Below, piece after piece: positions 28,931 through 38,046 of a DNA stretch of 64,000 bases. The notes under the pieces were generated by a model, which saw only the letters and a list, made by a program, of their open reading frames with translations, did no database searches and was not told where the DNA came from. How positions within the stretch are numbered: the first letter of the stretch is position 1; each line of letters opens with the position of its first letter. A program made the position numbers and the translations under genes. Origin of the DNA: Pseudoalteromonas rubra (GTDB lineage: Bacteria > Pseudomonadota > Gammaproteobacteria > Enterobacterales > Alteromonadaceae); the NCBI RefSeq assembly GCF_005886805.2, contig NZ_CP045429.1, forward strand, positions 3,132,501 through 3,196,500, given 5' to 3'.

Positions 28931-31000
28931 ATGACGCGCTCGTCATTCAACAAAACGTTTGCACTGTCGCCTATCATGCTTTGCATCGCACTGCAGGCAC
29001 AAGCAAACACCAGCACAGACATGGAACACATCGAAGTGCATTATAAACGCAGCTCAATTACCTCTGAGATCACAGAAGACACAGAAAAACTAATCGAAAT
29101 GCCTGGTGCCATGGGTGACCCGCTGCGGGCGGTGTATGCACTACCGGGTGTGGTTGCTGCTGGCGGCTCAATGAGCGAACCGGCCGTACGCGGCTCAAGC
29201 CCCAGTGATAACATATTCGAAGTGGACTTTATGCCTGCGGGTTATATTTTCCATGATTTTGGCAGCTCAATATTTAACCGCCATATCATTCAGAATTTCC
29301 AGCTCTACTCTGCGGGCTACGGCAGCAGCTACAGTAATGCAACGGGCGCAGTCTTTGACGTAACGCTTCGCAATCCCAAGTATCAGCCAATCACCACTAC
29401 GCTGGACCTGACCATGTTCAACGCTGGCGTGTTTGTGGAAGGCCAGCTCAGCGACAGTACGGCTTTCTATGTATCGGGGCGAAAAAGTACCCTCCCCCTG
29501 TTCTTCGAAGAGGGAGATGAGCTCAAAGATGAAGATGGCGAGCCAACCGGTATCACCATTAATGATGCCCCGGATGACCATGATTATCAGGGTAAATTCC
29601 TGTGGGACATCAATGCCAACAATACGCTAACTTTTAACTTTACGGGTGCGGAAGACTCCGCAGCGGCGGGACTCAGTGAGCGCTCCGAAGTGGCGCAGAA
29701 AACACCTGAATATCAGGGTGATGCGCGCTTTGTTAGGGAATTTAACAGTCAAAATATATTGTGGGACTACTATAATGACAAGCTGCATCTGCGTGTAGGT
29801 ATAGGAGCGCTCAACCATTCAGGTCGAATTGAGTATGGTCGTCGAGCGACTGTTACTGCTGGTTATTTTGAAGAAGAATCGGAAAAACAGTACACCTACA
29901 AAGCTCGTCTGAACTATCGTATTAATCCGGCCCACCAACTGGTTGTGGATGCAGCCTATTTTGATAACGAAACAGAATATAGCTACGACACTTTCCAATA
30001 CTTGTGCACTGAACTGGACCCCGATTGCGATCTTAAAAAAGGTGAGCGGATCAACGGCAAGCGCACCATAGATATCGACAGTGGCTTTGTTGGCCTGGCG
30101 CATATCTGGCAACTGAGTGATGACTGGCAGAGCGAGCTGGGCGTGCAGAGCCAACACAACAAATACACGGATGAAACCTTCACGTCGCCTCGTCTGGCGG
30201 TGAGCTACTTTGTGACTGAAAACAGTATCATTTCGGCCAAGGCAGGACGCTACAATCGTATGCAAAATGTAGAATATATCCTGCCGGAAATAGGTAACCC
30301 TAAACTAAAATCTCAGGTTGCAGATCACTTCACTCTTGGCTTTAGTCAGGAGCTGGACAACGAATGGAGCTGGTCAGTCGAAGGCTATTACAAAACCATG
30401 GACGACCTTCCTCTGGCCATAGATGACGGACCTAATACGGAAGATTTGTATAACAATGACGTTGAAGGTCGCGCCTACGGTGTGGATCTGCTGATCAACA
30501 AGAATAAGACCGATAACTGGTATGGCTGGGTGGCTTTAAGCTATGCCAAGAGTGAGCGCACCGACCTCAGCCGCAATATCACCCGGGATTATTACGCTGA
30601 TACGCCTTTGGTGTTTAATGCAGTATTCCACTACGAAATCAATGAAAAATGGCAAGGTGGCTTTAACTTTACAGCACGCAGTGGTCAGGCCTACACCCCG
30701 ATTGTCGGGGTCAGAGAAAACCCCGACCACGATGGTCGTTTCTTACCTGTGTATGGTGAACCTTTCTCAGAACGGTTCAAGGTCTACCACCGCCTGGATA
30801 TTCGTTTCGAGCGAAAAACTAAGATATTTGGTAACGATGGCAAACTAATTTTCGAGCTAATGAACACCTATGGCCAGGATAATACAGCCTCCATAGATCT
30901 CGATTACGACAAAGTCAAATCCGTAGACGATCTGTATATAGACGAAAAGAATGATAATTTTTCCTTTCGACCTTCGGTAGGATTCAGCGTTACATTCTAA
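28931..31000 (+). CDS. TonB-dependent outer membrane receptor
   Basis: 689 residues: signal peptide ending ALQAQA, possible TonB box near MEHIEVHYK, plug domain (about 45-165) and a 22-strand beta-barrel ending in phenylalanine (VGFSVTF). It differs from the three large receptors at 38-47 kb: shorter, no shared leader, and the plug reads MPGAMGDPLRAVYALPGV, a group often with carboxypeptidase-like extensions, though none is present here. Substrate unknown. Preceded by inverted-repeat-rich sequence (28816-28852) and followed by a terminator. Confidence 0.88.
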   Translation: MTRSSFNKTFALSPIMLCIALQAQANTSTDMEHIEVHYKRSSITSEITEDTEKLIEMPGAMGDPLRAVYALPGVVAAGGSMSEPAVRGSSPSDNIFEVDFMPAGYIFHDFGSSIFNRHIIQNFQLYSAGYGSSYSNATGAVFDVTLRNPKYQPITTTLDLTMFNAGVFVEGQLSDSTAFYVSGRKSTLPLFFEEGDELKDEDGEPTGITINDAPDDHDYQGKFLWDINANNTLTFNFTGAEDSAAAGLSERSEVAQKTPEYQGDARFVREFNSQNILWDYYNDKLHLRVGIGALNHSGRIEYGRRATVTAGYFEEESEKQYTYKARLNYRINPAHQLVVDAAYFDNETEYSYDTFQYLCTELDPDCDLKKGERINGKRTIDIDSGFVGLAHIWQLSDDWQSELGVQSQHNKYTDETFTSPRLAVSYFVTENSIISAKAGRYNRMQNVEYILPEIGNPKLKSQVADHFTLGFSQELDNEWSWSVEGYYKTMDDLPLAIDDGPNTEDLYNNDVEGRAYGVDLLINKNKTDNWYGWVALSYAKSERTDLSRNITRDYYADTPLVFNAVFHYEINEKWQGGFNFTARSGQAYTPIVGVRENPDHDGRFLPVYGEPFSERFKVYHRLDIRFERKTKIFGNDGKLIFELMNTYGQDNTASIDLDYDKVKSVDDLYIDEKNDNFSFRPSVGFSVTF

Positions 31001-31012
31001 CATTCCCCTGAA

Positions 31013-31058
31013 AAGGCCGGACGCAGACAAATGAGACTTGCGTTTTCGGCCTTCTCCT
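31013..31058 (+). terminator. Probable terminator of the 689-residue receptor gene
   Basis: Stem AAGGCCG / CGGCCTT with an inner ACGCA / TGCGT pair closes a long hairpin; only CTCCTT follows, so it is weak as a T-run. Confidence 0.55.
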
Positions 31059-31097
31059 TGCATGATCTGCGCCTTTGATTGTCCGGAGATCCTGTCC

Positions 31098-31376
31098 ATG
31101 CCAAAAGCCTGCGCTTACCACATTTTAGTTAAAACCGAAAAAGAGTGCCTGGCTATTAAAGCCAAACTAGCCAAAGGCGGCGATTTTAACAAGCTGGCCA
31201 AACAGCACTCATTATGTCCATCGAAAAAGCGTGGCGGTGATTTAGGTGAGTTCAATAAAGGCGACATGGTGAAAGCATTCGATGACGTAGTCTTTAAAAA
31301 GCCATTGTATGAAGTGCATGGCCCAGTCAAAACCAAATTTGGTTACCACCTAATTAAAACCGTGTATCGTTCCTGA
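31098..31376 (+). CDS. ppiC: Peptidyl-prolyl cis-trans isomerase C (parvulin)
   Basis: 92-residue single-domain parvulin, cytoplasmic, with AYHILVKTEKE, the CPSKKRGGDLGEF motif and GPVKTKFGYHLIK typical of PpiC. Nearly the same length as E. coli PpiC (93). The ATG at 31098 has CCGGAG upstream and gives the family N-terminus; the 31038 extension is not family-like. Confidence 0.95.
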   Translation: MPKACAYHILVKTEKECLAIKAKLAKGGDFNKLAKQHSLCPSKKRGGDLGEFNKGDMVKAFDDVVFKKPLYEVHGPVKTKFGYHLIKTVYRS

Positions 31377-31478
31377 GGCATCATCGGTTTTCTCAATCAC
31401 TGTCATCGGTTTTTGGCAGTTTCATTTTGTACGCAGGCCGATATACTGATCATCAAACAAAATGATTTGGAGAAACCG

Positions 31479-31742
31479 ATGTTTACTGTAATTTTTGGCC
31501 GTGAAGGCTGCCCATACTGTGTCCGTGCTAAAGACCTGGCCGAACGCCTGACGAATGAGCGTGACGATTTTAAATTTCGCTATATTGACATCATTAAAGA
31601 AGGTGTGAGCAAGGCCGATCTGGAAAAGTCCGCTGGCAAGCCTTGCCCGACGGTACCACAAATTTTTGTTGACCAAAGCCATATTGGCGGATTTACCGAG
31701 TTTGAAGCCTATGCCAAAGAAAACCTGGGTCTGTATCAGTAA
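31479..31742 (+). CDS. grxA: Glutaredoxin 1
   Basis: 87-residue GrxA with redox site CPYC (C11-C14) and TVPQIFVDQSHIGGF. Reduces ribonucleotide reductase and mixed disulfides with glutathione. ATG at 31479 is preceded by GGAGA and is the family start. A hairpin (TGCCTGAAT / ATTCAGGCA, 31761-31793) follows the stop. Confidence 0.95.
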   Translation: MFTVIFGREGCPYCVRAKDLAERLTNERDDFKFRYIDIIKEGVSKADLEKSAGKPCPTVPQIFVDQSHIGGFTEFEAYAKENLGLYQ

Positions 31743-31760
31743 CACAGCCCCCTCTATCTG

Positions 31761-31793
31761 TGCCTGAATCACCTTTAAACCGCCATTCAGGCA
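31761..31793 (+). terminator. Probable terminator of grxA
   Basis: Nine-bp stem TGCCTGAAT / ATTCAGGCA with 15-base loop followed by TGATTTCCTT. Confidence 0.55.
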
Positions 31794-31964
31794 TGATTTC
31801 CTTCTAAAAATAGCCACTTATCAGCCAATCTAATGAGCAAAAAAATAAATAAGTTTATTTTTTGACCAATATCAAACACCTACAAAATTAGTGCCAATTT
31901 ATGCAAGCAATTGTTTTTTCTTTGCTGTACAATGCCGCCTCTTTTAACTTGTTGAGGCGCATTA

Positions 31965-33800
31965 ATGTCAGAACCAGTCACGTTTGAATCTTTAGATCTT
32001 TCTCCTGCAATTTTGAAGGCAGTCGAAGAGCTGGGATATCAATCACCTTCTGAGATCCAGGCTCAATGTATACCGTTATTGCTAGAAAGAAAGGACGTGC
32101 TGGGACTAGCGCAGACGGGTACGGGCAAAACGGCGGCGTTCGCGTTGCCGCTATTAAACAATGTTGACGCATCCGTTAAGCAACCACAGATATTAGTATT
32201 GACTCCAACACGCGAACTGGCTTTACAGGTCGCGGAAGCCTTCAACCAATACGCTAAATACACCAAAGGTGTTGAAGTATTGGCTCTGTATGGCGGACAA
32301 AGCTATGGCGTGCAGCTAAGCGCACTACGCCGTGGCGCACAAATCATTGTGGCAACACCGGGTCGTTTGATTGACCATATTAACCGTAAGACCATTGATT
32401 TGTCGGATCTGAAAGCCTTAGTGCTGGACGAAGCTGATGAAATGCTACGCATGGGCTTTATCGATGATGTTGAAAGCATCATGGAAAAAACACCGGTAGA
32501 GAAGCAAACCTGTTTGTTCTCTGCAACTATGCCAAAGCAGATCCAATCTATTTGTTCTAAGTATTTAGATAACGCAGAACAAGTAAAAATCACACCACGT
32601 AACTCGACTGTTGACACTATTGAGCAAGTTTACTGGCGTGCAACAACGCATAAAAACAAAGCCATCGTACGTTTCTTAGAAGCGGAAGATTACGATGCGT
32701 CTATCGTGTTTGTGCGTACTCGTAACGATACTGTTCAGCTAGCTGAGCTACTTGAGCGCGAAGGGTTCTCTGCGGCACCACTTAATGGTGACATGAACCA
32801 GCAAGCCCGTGAGCGCACGGTAGAGCGTCTGAAAAGCGGTCTGTTAGACATCGTTATCGCAACTGACGTTGCGGCACGTGGTCTGGACGTTGATCGACTG
32901 AGCCTGGTTATCAACTATGATATCCCGCAAGACAGCGAAGCCTATGTTCACCGCATCGGCCGTACAGGTCGTGCTGGTCGTAAAGGTAAAGCTATCCTGT
33001 TTGTTAAAGGTAATGAGCGTTATCTGCTACGTAACATCATGCGCCACACTCGCTCAGACATCGAGCAAGTGGAACTACCTAACGCGAAAGTTGTTGAGCA
33101 AAAGCGCATTGAAGCACTACAAGGCAAGCTAAGCCTGGCGCTTGATCACAAAGACATTGAGTTCTTCAGTGAAGTGGCACAAGGCATGGCTGAAAAGCTA
33201 GAGCTAACTCAAACAGAATTGTCCGCTGCACTACTGTGTCTGGCACAGCAGCAATCTCCACTGAAAGTGCAAGAGATCCAGGTACAACGCGAACGTCGTG
33301 AGCGCGATGGTAATCGTGACGGTAACCGCGAACGTCGTGGTGAGCGTGGCGAACGTAAAGGCAATGCACGTCGCAACACCGGTCCTATGGATACCTATCG
33401 TATCGAAGTAGGTCGTGAGCACGGCGTACAGGTCAAGAACATCGTTGGTGCGATTGCAAACGAAGCAGATATCTCAAGCAAGTTTATCGGTGAAATCCGT
33501 TTGTTTGATGAGCACAGCACAGTGCAGCTGCCTCAGGATATGCCAGCAGATACTCTGTCTCACTTCCAGAGCGTTTACATTTGTCAGCGCCCAATGAAGA
33601 TGAGCAAGAGCACACACCCGGCCGATCAGGGCAATGGTGGTGAGCGTCGCGGTGGTGAACGTCGTTCAGGCGGTCGTGATGAGCGTCGCTTTGAAGGCCG
33701 CAACGAAGGTCGTGGCGATCGCAAGCGCAGCTTCAAAGACCCGCGTGGTGACAAGCGTGATAACAGACGCAAAGAGCGTGGTGAGATCAGCTTTTCATAA
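31965..33800 (+). CDS. deaD: Cold-shock DEAD-box RNA helicase DeaD/CsdA
   Basis: 611 residues with Q motif, Walker A AQTGTGKT, DEAD (VLDEADEM), SATMPKQ, HRIGRTGR, then a DbpA-type RNA-binding domain (about 480-555) and a highly charged Arg/Gly-rich tail. This matches DeaD, which remodels 50S precursors and mRNA in the cold. The 222 bases upstream include a TACAAT -10-like element at 31928 but no clear -35; an AT-rich hairpin lies at 31840-31863. E. coli deaD has a long regulated leader, so control in the leader is possible. Confidence 0.95.
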   Translation: MSEPVTFESLDLSPAILKAVEELGYQSPSEIQAQCIPLLLERKDVLGLAQTGTGKTAAFALPLLNNVDASVKQPQILVLTPTRELALQVAEAFNQYAKYTKGVEVLALYGGQSYGVQLSALRRGAQIIVATPGRLIDHINRKTIDLSDLKALVLDEADEMLRMGFIDDVESIMEKTPVEKQTCLFSATMPKQIQSICSKYLDNAEQVKITPRNSTVDTIEQVYWRATTHKNKAIVRFLEAEDYDASIVFVRTRNDTVQLAELLEREGFSAAPLNGDMNQQARERTVERLKSGLLDIVIATDVAARGLDVDRLSLVINYDIPQDSEAYVHRIGRTGRAGRKGKAILFVKGNERYLLRNIMRHTRSDIEQVELPNAKVVEQKRIEALQGKLSLALDHKDIEFFSEVAQGMAEKLELTQTELSAALLCLAQQQSPLKVQEIQVQRERRERDGNRDGNRERRGERGERKGNARRNTGPMDTYRIEVGREHGVQVKNIVGAIANEADISSKFIGEIRLFDEHSTVQLPQDMPADTLSHFQSVYICQRPMKMSKSTHPADQGNGGERRGGERRSGGRDERRFEGRNEGRGDRKRSFKDPRGDKRDNRRKERGEISFS

Positions 33801-33813
33801 TCTGATTTAGATG

Positions 33814-33843
33814 AAAAACCGCTTCAGCTGAAGCGGTTTTTTT
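33814..33843. terminator. Bidirectional terminator after deaD
   Basis: Perfect palindrome AAAAACCGCTTC / GAAGCGGTTTTT around AGCT, with T-runs on both strands; it sits between deaD and the convergent mtfA. Confidence 0.85.
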
Positions 33844-33885
33844 ATGCCTGAGCCTTGATACACCTCAACCAGATGACGCGCACCA

Positions 33886-34713
33886 TTACTTGATCCAATC
33901 GCGCGGATCAAAGCGGTAGTAGTCACTCAGCAAATAGAATAACTCCGGATTTTCCTGCTTTAGTTGTAAAGGCTTTTCAATAAACGTTTCAGTTATCACC
34001 GCAAAGAACTCCGCTTCATTGGTTGCCCCATATTCGTGTACGACATGTGGCATGTGGTAAGCCAATTGCGTTTTTAACTGCTGATACGCCCGCGATAATA
34101 CCTCTCCCCACTTTTTGTAACTCATCCCTTTTGGTAACCGGGGTGTGCCATTCGTCTGGCCTGTCTGTTGATCGAGCTGATGCGCAAATTCATGAAACAC
34201 CAGATTATGACCATCTTCAGGTAAGCGGTTACCCTCAAGCACATCATGCCAGCTCAAGACCAGCGTGCCACCAGGCCAGGACTCGCCCTGACGCACCACA
34301 GTATGAAAGCTCACCAGCCCCGCACTGTCACGATTATTCTGTCCGGCATAATAACTGCTGGGGTACAACAAGATCTCTTTCACATTGGGATACAGCGGCC
34401 AGCGTTGATTAAGTACCAGCAGGCAGGCATCAGCCGCGATGATCAGTGCCATAGCCCGATTGGTTTTCAATCCATCTCGACCAAGCAGCCGCTTTTCTCC
34501 TAAAAACCACACGATGTGCCGCTCCAGCCGAGCCCGATCATGATCGGTCATATTGCGATAAATTGGCATATATCGCAGCAGCACCTGCCTGTCCAGCTCA
34601 TTCAAAGTTTGCGTGCTATATTTACGCTGCCAGTAAGCGCGCTTGATATCGTCGAGTCGCCAGTAAATGATACAAAATACCACCAGAGCGACGAGTAAAC
34701 TGATTTCTGTCAT
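33886..34713 (-). CDS. mtfA: Mlc titration factor A, zinc-dependent peptidase
   Basis: 275 residues with an N-terminal membrane helix (LLVALVVFCIIYW) and the zinc motif HEFAH (about 177-181) with VTETFIEKP later. The E. coli homologue MtfA binds the repressor Mlc, relieving repression of ptsG, and is an aminopeptidase. No other sugar-PTS gene is nearby. Convergent with deaD and divergent from the helicase gene at 34828. Confidence 0.9.
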   Translation of the reverse strand: MTEISLLVALVVFCIIYWRLDDIKRAYWQRKYSTQTLNELDRQVLLRYMPIYRNMTDHDRARLERHIVWFLGEKRLLGRDGLKTNRAMALIIAADACLLVLNQRWPLYPNVKEILLYPSSYYAGQNNRDSAGLVSFHTVVRQGESWPGGTLVLSWHDVLEGNRLPEDGHNLVFHEFAHQLDQQTGQTNGTPRLPKGMSYKKWGEVLSRAYQQLKTQLAYHMPHVVHEYGATNEAEFFAVITETFIEKPLQLKQENPELFYLLSDYYRFDPRDWIK

Positions 34714-34827
34714 TGATTATTACGCGTTGATATTTTATTCAGAGATGCGCACCACGGGCAGTCTTTTCAAGCGAGATTTGTTAAAATCCTCGACACTTTA
34801 AAAAATATCTAACAGTATCAAGTCCGT

Positions 34828-37158
34828 ATGTCCTTGCCCATCGAACAGATTAAAGCCCAATTTTGTGACCATTTAACCGCTGGCAACGTAATTGTTGCCG
34901 CCGCCACTGGCTCGGGGAAATCAACGCAGCTCCCCGTCTGGGCCACCCGGCAAGGTCGGGTCCTGATGATCCAACCACGTCGCATAGCCTGCACTTCACT
35001 GGCTGAGTATGTCGCCCGGCAACAAGGTTGCAAGCTCGGTGAACAAGTCGGGTATGCCATTCGTTTCGAAGGCGTGTTTAGTGATAACTCGCAAATCGTA
35101 TTTGTCACACCTGGGGTGGCGTTACGCTGGTACTTTGAAAATAAGTTGACCGACTTTGACACTATCATGCTGGACGAATTCCATGAGCGACGCTGGGATA
35201 TGGACCTGTTACTTGCCTTGTTGAAACAGCAAGCTGCGCATCATCTGATAGTCACCTCTGCCACTTTGTCAACACAGCGACTGGTGCGTTACCTGGATGC
35301 TCCCTTACTGACTTCCACAGGCAAGATGTTCGACGTTGAAGAGCGCTTTCTTGCCAAAGATATGCGCGCTATGCCAAGTAAAGACGACCTGAGTGAAAGA
35401 GTTAAGGCTGCATGTGACTATGCCCTGCAATATACCAATGGCGACATCCTGGTGTTCCTCCCTGGTAAAGGAGAAATCGTACAGTGTGCTGCGCAGTGTA
35501 AATCACTTGATGCGCTGATAGTCCCGTTATTCAGTGGCTGTGCACCAGATGATCAGCACCGAGCTTTACAACAGCAACCACAGCAACGAATCATTCTGGC
35601 CACTAATGTGGCAGAAACCTCACTGACCATACCCAATATCACCTGCGTGATCGATTCAGGTCTGGAGCGACGCACCCACTTAAGAAATGGTAAAACAGTA
35701 CTGGGCCTGGATACAATCGGCAGAGATTCTGCAAAACAACGTCTGGGCAGGGCCGGACGCACCCAGAAAGGGCTCTGTCTGCGCCTGTATGGGCAATATG
35801 CGCCGTTGATAGATACTACCCCGCCAGAAATACACAGAGAGGCCCTCACTGAGCTGGTATTGGCTGCTGGCTGTGCCACTGATGGCATAGACACTCTCAA
35901 CTTTATTGACCCGCTGCCTGCAAGCTCCGGGCAACGCGCACTCGACCTGCTCAGGAAAATAGGTGCGCTAGACGAACATAGCCGTGCAACTGAACTTGGC
36001 AGACAGCTCTACCCTTTGCCCGTCGATGTCGAATTGGGCCATCTCATCACCTGTATGCCGGATAACCGTCTACGTCAGGCGATGATTGATGCCGTGGCCA
36101 TTATGTCGGTACCGGCACGCGTATACCGGCTGCCGGGGTCAACGGAGCAACTTGAGGCACTCAGTAAGGCACTGCCCCACAATTGCGACCTGGAGCTGGT
36201 CATTGCATTACTGCGCGGAAAAGCCCCTGGCGTGCTGATTGAGGACGAAGCCATTCGTGAAGCTCGGCTATTCAGCCAGCAACTCAGAGACGCCTTTGCG
36301 TTACCACCGCTAGATAAAGCCGCCAGTTATGACCGAAATGCGCTACTTAGCGCCATTGCATCTGTCCGCCCGGACTGGTTGTTTATTAAAAAGGATAACC
36401 GTCGCGGTGGTTTTGGTAATGGCCACAGCGAAGTGGTACCGGCAAAAGAATCTCGTATTTGTGACACGAGTGAAGCTATCCTGGTGCTTGATACCTATGC
36501 GCTGGCAGGAAAAGGCGTAAAGCAGGCAACCACGCTGGCGACTCTCGCAGCCCCTATTTCGAGCGCCTTGGTCTCCCAATATGCATCAACAGACGCCAGG
36601 CTTGAAGGCGCATACCTGGAAGACGGCAAAATATGGGCTGAACTGACACATAACTACGCGGGAGCAGTATTGTCGCGGCAACAGCAGCTTGCTGAAGGAC
36701 CACACCTGATCCCCGCGTGTGTTAAATTAATCGAGCAAGCGCTGCTTTTTGACGGTGTCTGGCAACAAGTAAGTATGATGCTGGACTACCAACACCTTTA
36801 CCACCAGTATGAACAAAGTGAATTACCGATACTCCCGAATACAACCCAGTGGCTAACACAAACCCTCATGGATTTAGGCGTTGAAACACAGGATGACCTT
36901 GAATTAATTGAAGCACAGGATTTATTTTATTTACCCATAGAGGCCTGGATAATCGACCCCTTTATTGAGAAATACCCTCTGAGAGTCACCTTGCCTGAAC
37001 TGACGATGGCAGTCACCTACAGCTTTACCGCCAAACGCATTGTACTCGAGTATATACAGGGTAATCGTAAAGACGCCCCGAAACGCTGGGAGCTTCCTGC
37101 CTGGGCAGGATTTAAAATTCGCTATAAAAAGGCCAGTAAGGTAGTGGATGTAAGGTAA
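34828..37158 (+). CDS. HrpB-like DEAH-box helicase
   Basis: 776 residues: Walker A AATGSGKST (about 25-33), DEFHERR box (about 112), SATLS, TNVAETSLTIPN and RLGRAGR. The N-terminal two thirds resemble HrpB/HrpA-type helicases. The C-terminal 150 residues end RWELPAWAGFKIRYKKASKVVDVR and do not look like the canonical HrpB C-terminal domain (809 residues in E. coli). It is therefore best called HrpB-like; substrate unknown. Confidence 0.8.
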   Translation: MSLPIEQIKAQFCDHLTAGNVIVAAATGSGKSTQLPVWATRQGRVLMIQPRRIACTSLAEYVARQQGCKLGEQVGYAIRFEGVFSDNSQIVFVTPGVALRWYFENKLTDFDTIMLDEFHERRWDMDLLLALLKQQAAHHLIVTSATLSTQRLVRYLDAPLLTSTGKMFDVEERFLAKDMRAMPSKDDLSERVKAACDYALQYTNGDILVFLPGKGEIVQCAAQCKSLDALIVPLFSGCAPDDQHRALQQQPQQRIILATNVAETSLTIPNITCVIDSGLERRTHLRNGKTVLGLDTIGRDSAKQRLGRAGRTQKGLCLRLYGQYAPLIDTTPPEIHREALTELVLAAGCATDGIDTLNFIDPLPASSGQRALDLLRKIGALDEHSRATELGRQLYPLPVDVELGHLITCMPDNRLRQAMIDAVAIMSVPARVYRLPGSTEQLEALSKALPHNCDLELVIALLRGKAPGVLIEDEAIREARLFSQQLRDAFALPPLDKAASYDRNALLSAIASVRPDWLFIKKDNRRGGFGNGHSEVVPAKESRICDTSEAILVLDTYALAGKGVKQATTLATLAAPISSALVSQYASTDARLEGAYLEDGKIWAELTHNYAGAVLSRQQQLAEGPHLIPACVKLIEQALLFDGVWQQVSMMLDYQHLYHQYEQSELPILPNTTQWLTQTLMDLGVETQDDLELIEAQDLFYLPIEAWIIDPFIEKYPLRVTLPELTMAVTYSFTAKRIVLEYIQGNRKDAPKRWELPAWAGFKIRYKKASKVVDVR

Positions 37159-37243
37159 CCGAGGAAAATTTTATGGCGAGTCTAATTTAACTAGTGGTAT
37201 CAGGTTACTTAAAAAATGTGCTTCATCAGCACCGGTTTTTAAT

Positions 37244-37282
37244 ACATATACAGACTTATAAACTGCGTAAGCCTGTATATGT
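37244..37282. terminator. 10-bp perfect inverted repeat between helicase and lipoprotein genes
   Basis: ACATATACAG / CTGTATATGT, separated by 19 bases, between convergent genes. There is no T-run, so it is only a candidate terminator or operator. Confidence 0.35.
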
Positions 37283-37301
37283 GCTGGGAATTACTGCGTT
37301 A

Positions 37302-37550
37302 CTACTGTCGGTTATTTGTTAAGCCACGCTGATTTTCTCGCATTGCATCTTGTGCATTCTTACGAGCTTCTGTTCTTTGCTTGGCGGTTGAACAACTTGT
37401 TTTGGGAATATTTGACCCCAGAGAACGAACTTGCTTACAACGATACCCGTTATTTGCCTGACTGCCGTCGTCTTTCGAGCTGCTGGTACTATTACACCCT
37501 GTCAAAAGTAAACCCAATGTAGAAACGAGAATTAGTGCTTTGGTTTTCAT
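37302..37550 (-). CDS. Small lipoprotein, unknown function
   Basis: 82 residues beginning MKTKALILVSTLGLLLTGC: a type II signal with lipobox LTGC, then a mature part of 64 residues with a basic, KQRTEARKNAQ-type tail and two further cysteines. AGGAGA precedes the ATG by six bases, so this start is secure; the longer upstream reading is not supported. A sigma-70 promoter is upstream. Family not recognised. Confidence 0.82.
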   Translation of the reverse strand: MKTKALILVSTLGLLLTGCNSTSSSKDDGSQANNGYRCKQVRSLGSNIPKTSCSTAKQRTEARKNAQDAMRENQRGLTNNRQ

Positions 37551-37593
37551 GACTTCTCCTTGCTTTAAGCAATCTTTTATAATTTCATTACAA

Positions 37594-37622
37594 GGTATAT
37601 AACAAGTACCCAAAAAAGTCAA
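37594..37622 (-). promoter_or_regulatory. Sigma-70-like promoter of the small lipoprotein
   Basis: On the minus strand TTGACT, 17 bases, then TATACC, 44 bases before the ATG. Confidence 0.55.
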
Positions 37623-38046
37623 ACCATGTGAGGGTTATTAATATATTAATGTTTTTTGATGACTTTCACTACATGATAAGCGATTTTTTCTCAACCCCCC
37701 ATATGTATACCGTTAAACCAAGCATTAACTATTAGCGTTGGAAATTTAATAAATATAATTTATAACCTTTAAGACCATTATAAACACAAAAACAACATAG
37801 ATTTAAAAGCCATTAAATAATTAAATGAACCCATATAAATCAAAATAAACCAAATAAAAATAAACCGATATAAATACGAAAAGAGTTATAAGCTAGCAAT
37901 GCTTTCTTATTATTAGGAATAAAGGCTATCCGACATAAATACATTCAGGTAAATAACGCGAAAAATAATCACTATCCTCGCAAGCAGGGATAAAAACTAG
38001 CAATAAAAAAAGGCCGCAAAAGCGGCCTTTTTTATCTCTATACTAC
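37623..38046. other. AT-rich gap between lipoprotein and first receptor gene
   Basis: No ORF worth calling. The sequence from about 37,670 to 37,960 is visibly richer in A+T than the surrounding genes. The minus-strand terminator of the receptor gene is at 38005. Confidence 0.5.
38005..38033 (-). terminator. Terminator of TonB-dependent receptor gene 1
   Basis: GGCCGC-AAAA-GCGGCC stem between A- and T-runs, 14 bases past the stop codon. Confidence 0.85.

Noticed and set aside
31840..31863. AT-rich hairpin AAAAAATAAA / TTTATTTTTT between grxA and deaD
   Set aside because: Composition is so AT-rich that such pairings arise by chance; grxA has a better terminator before it.
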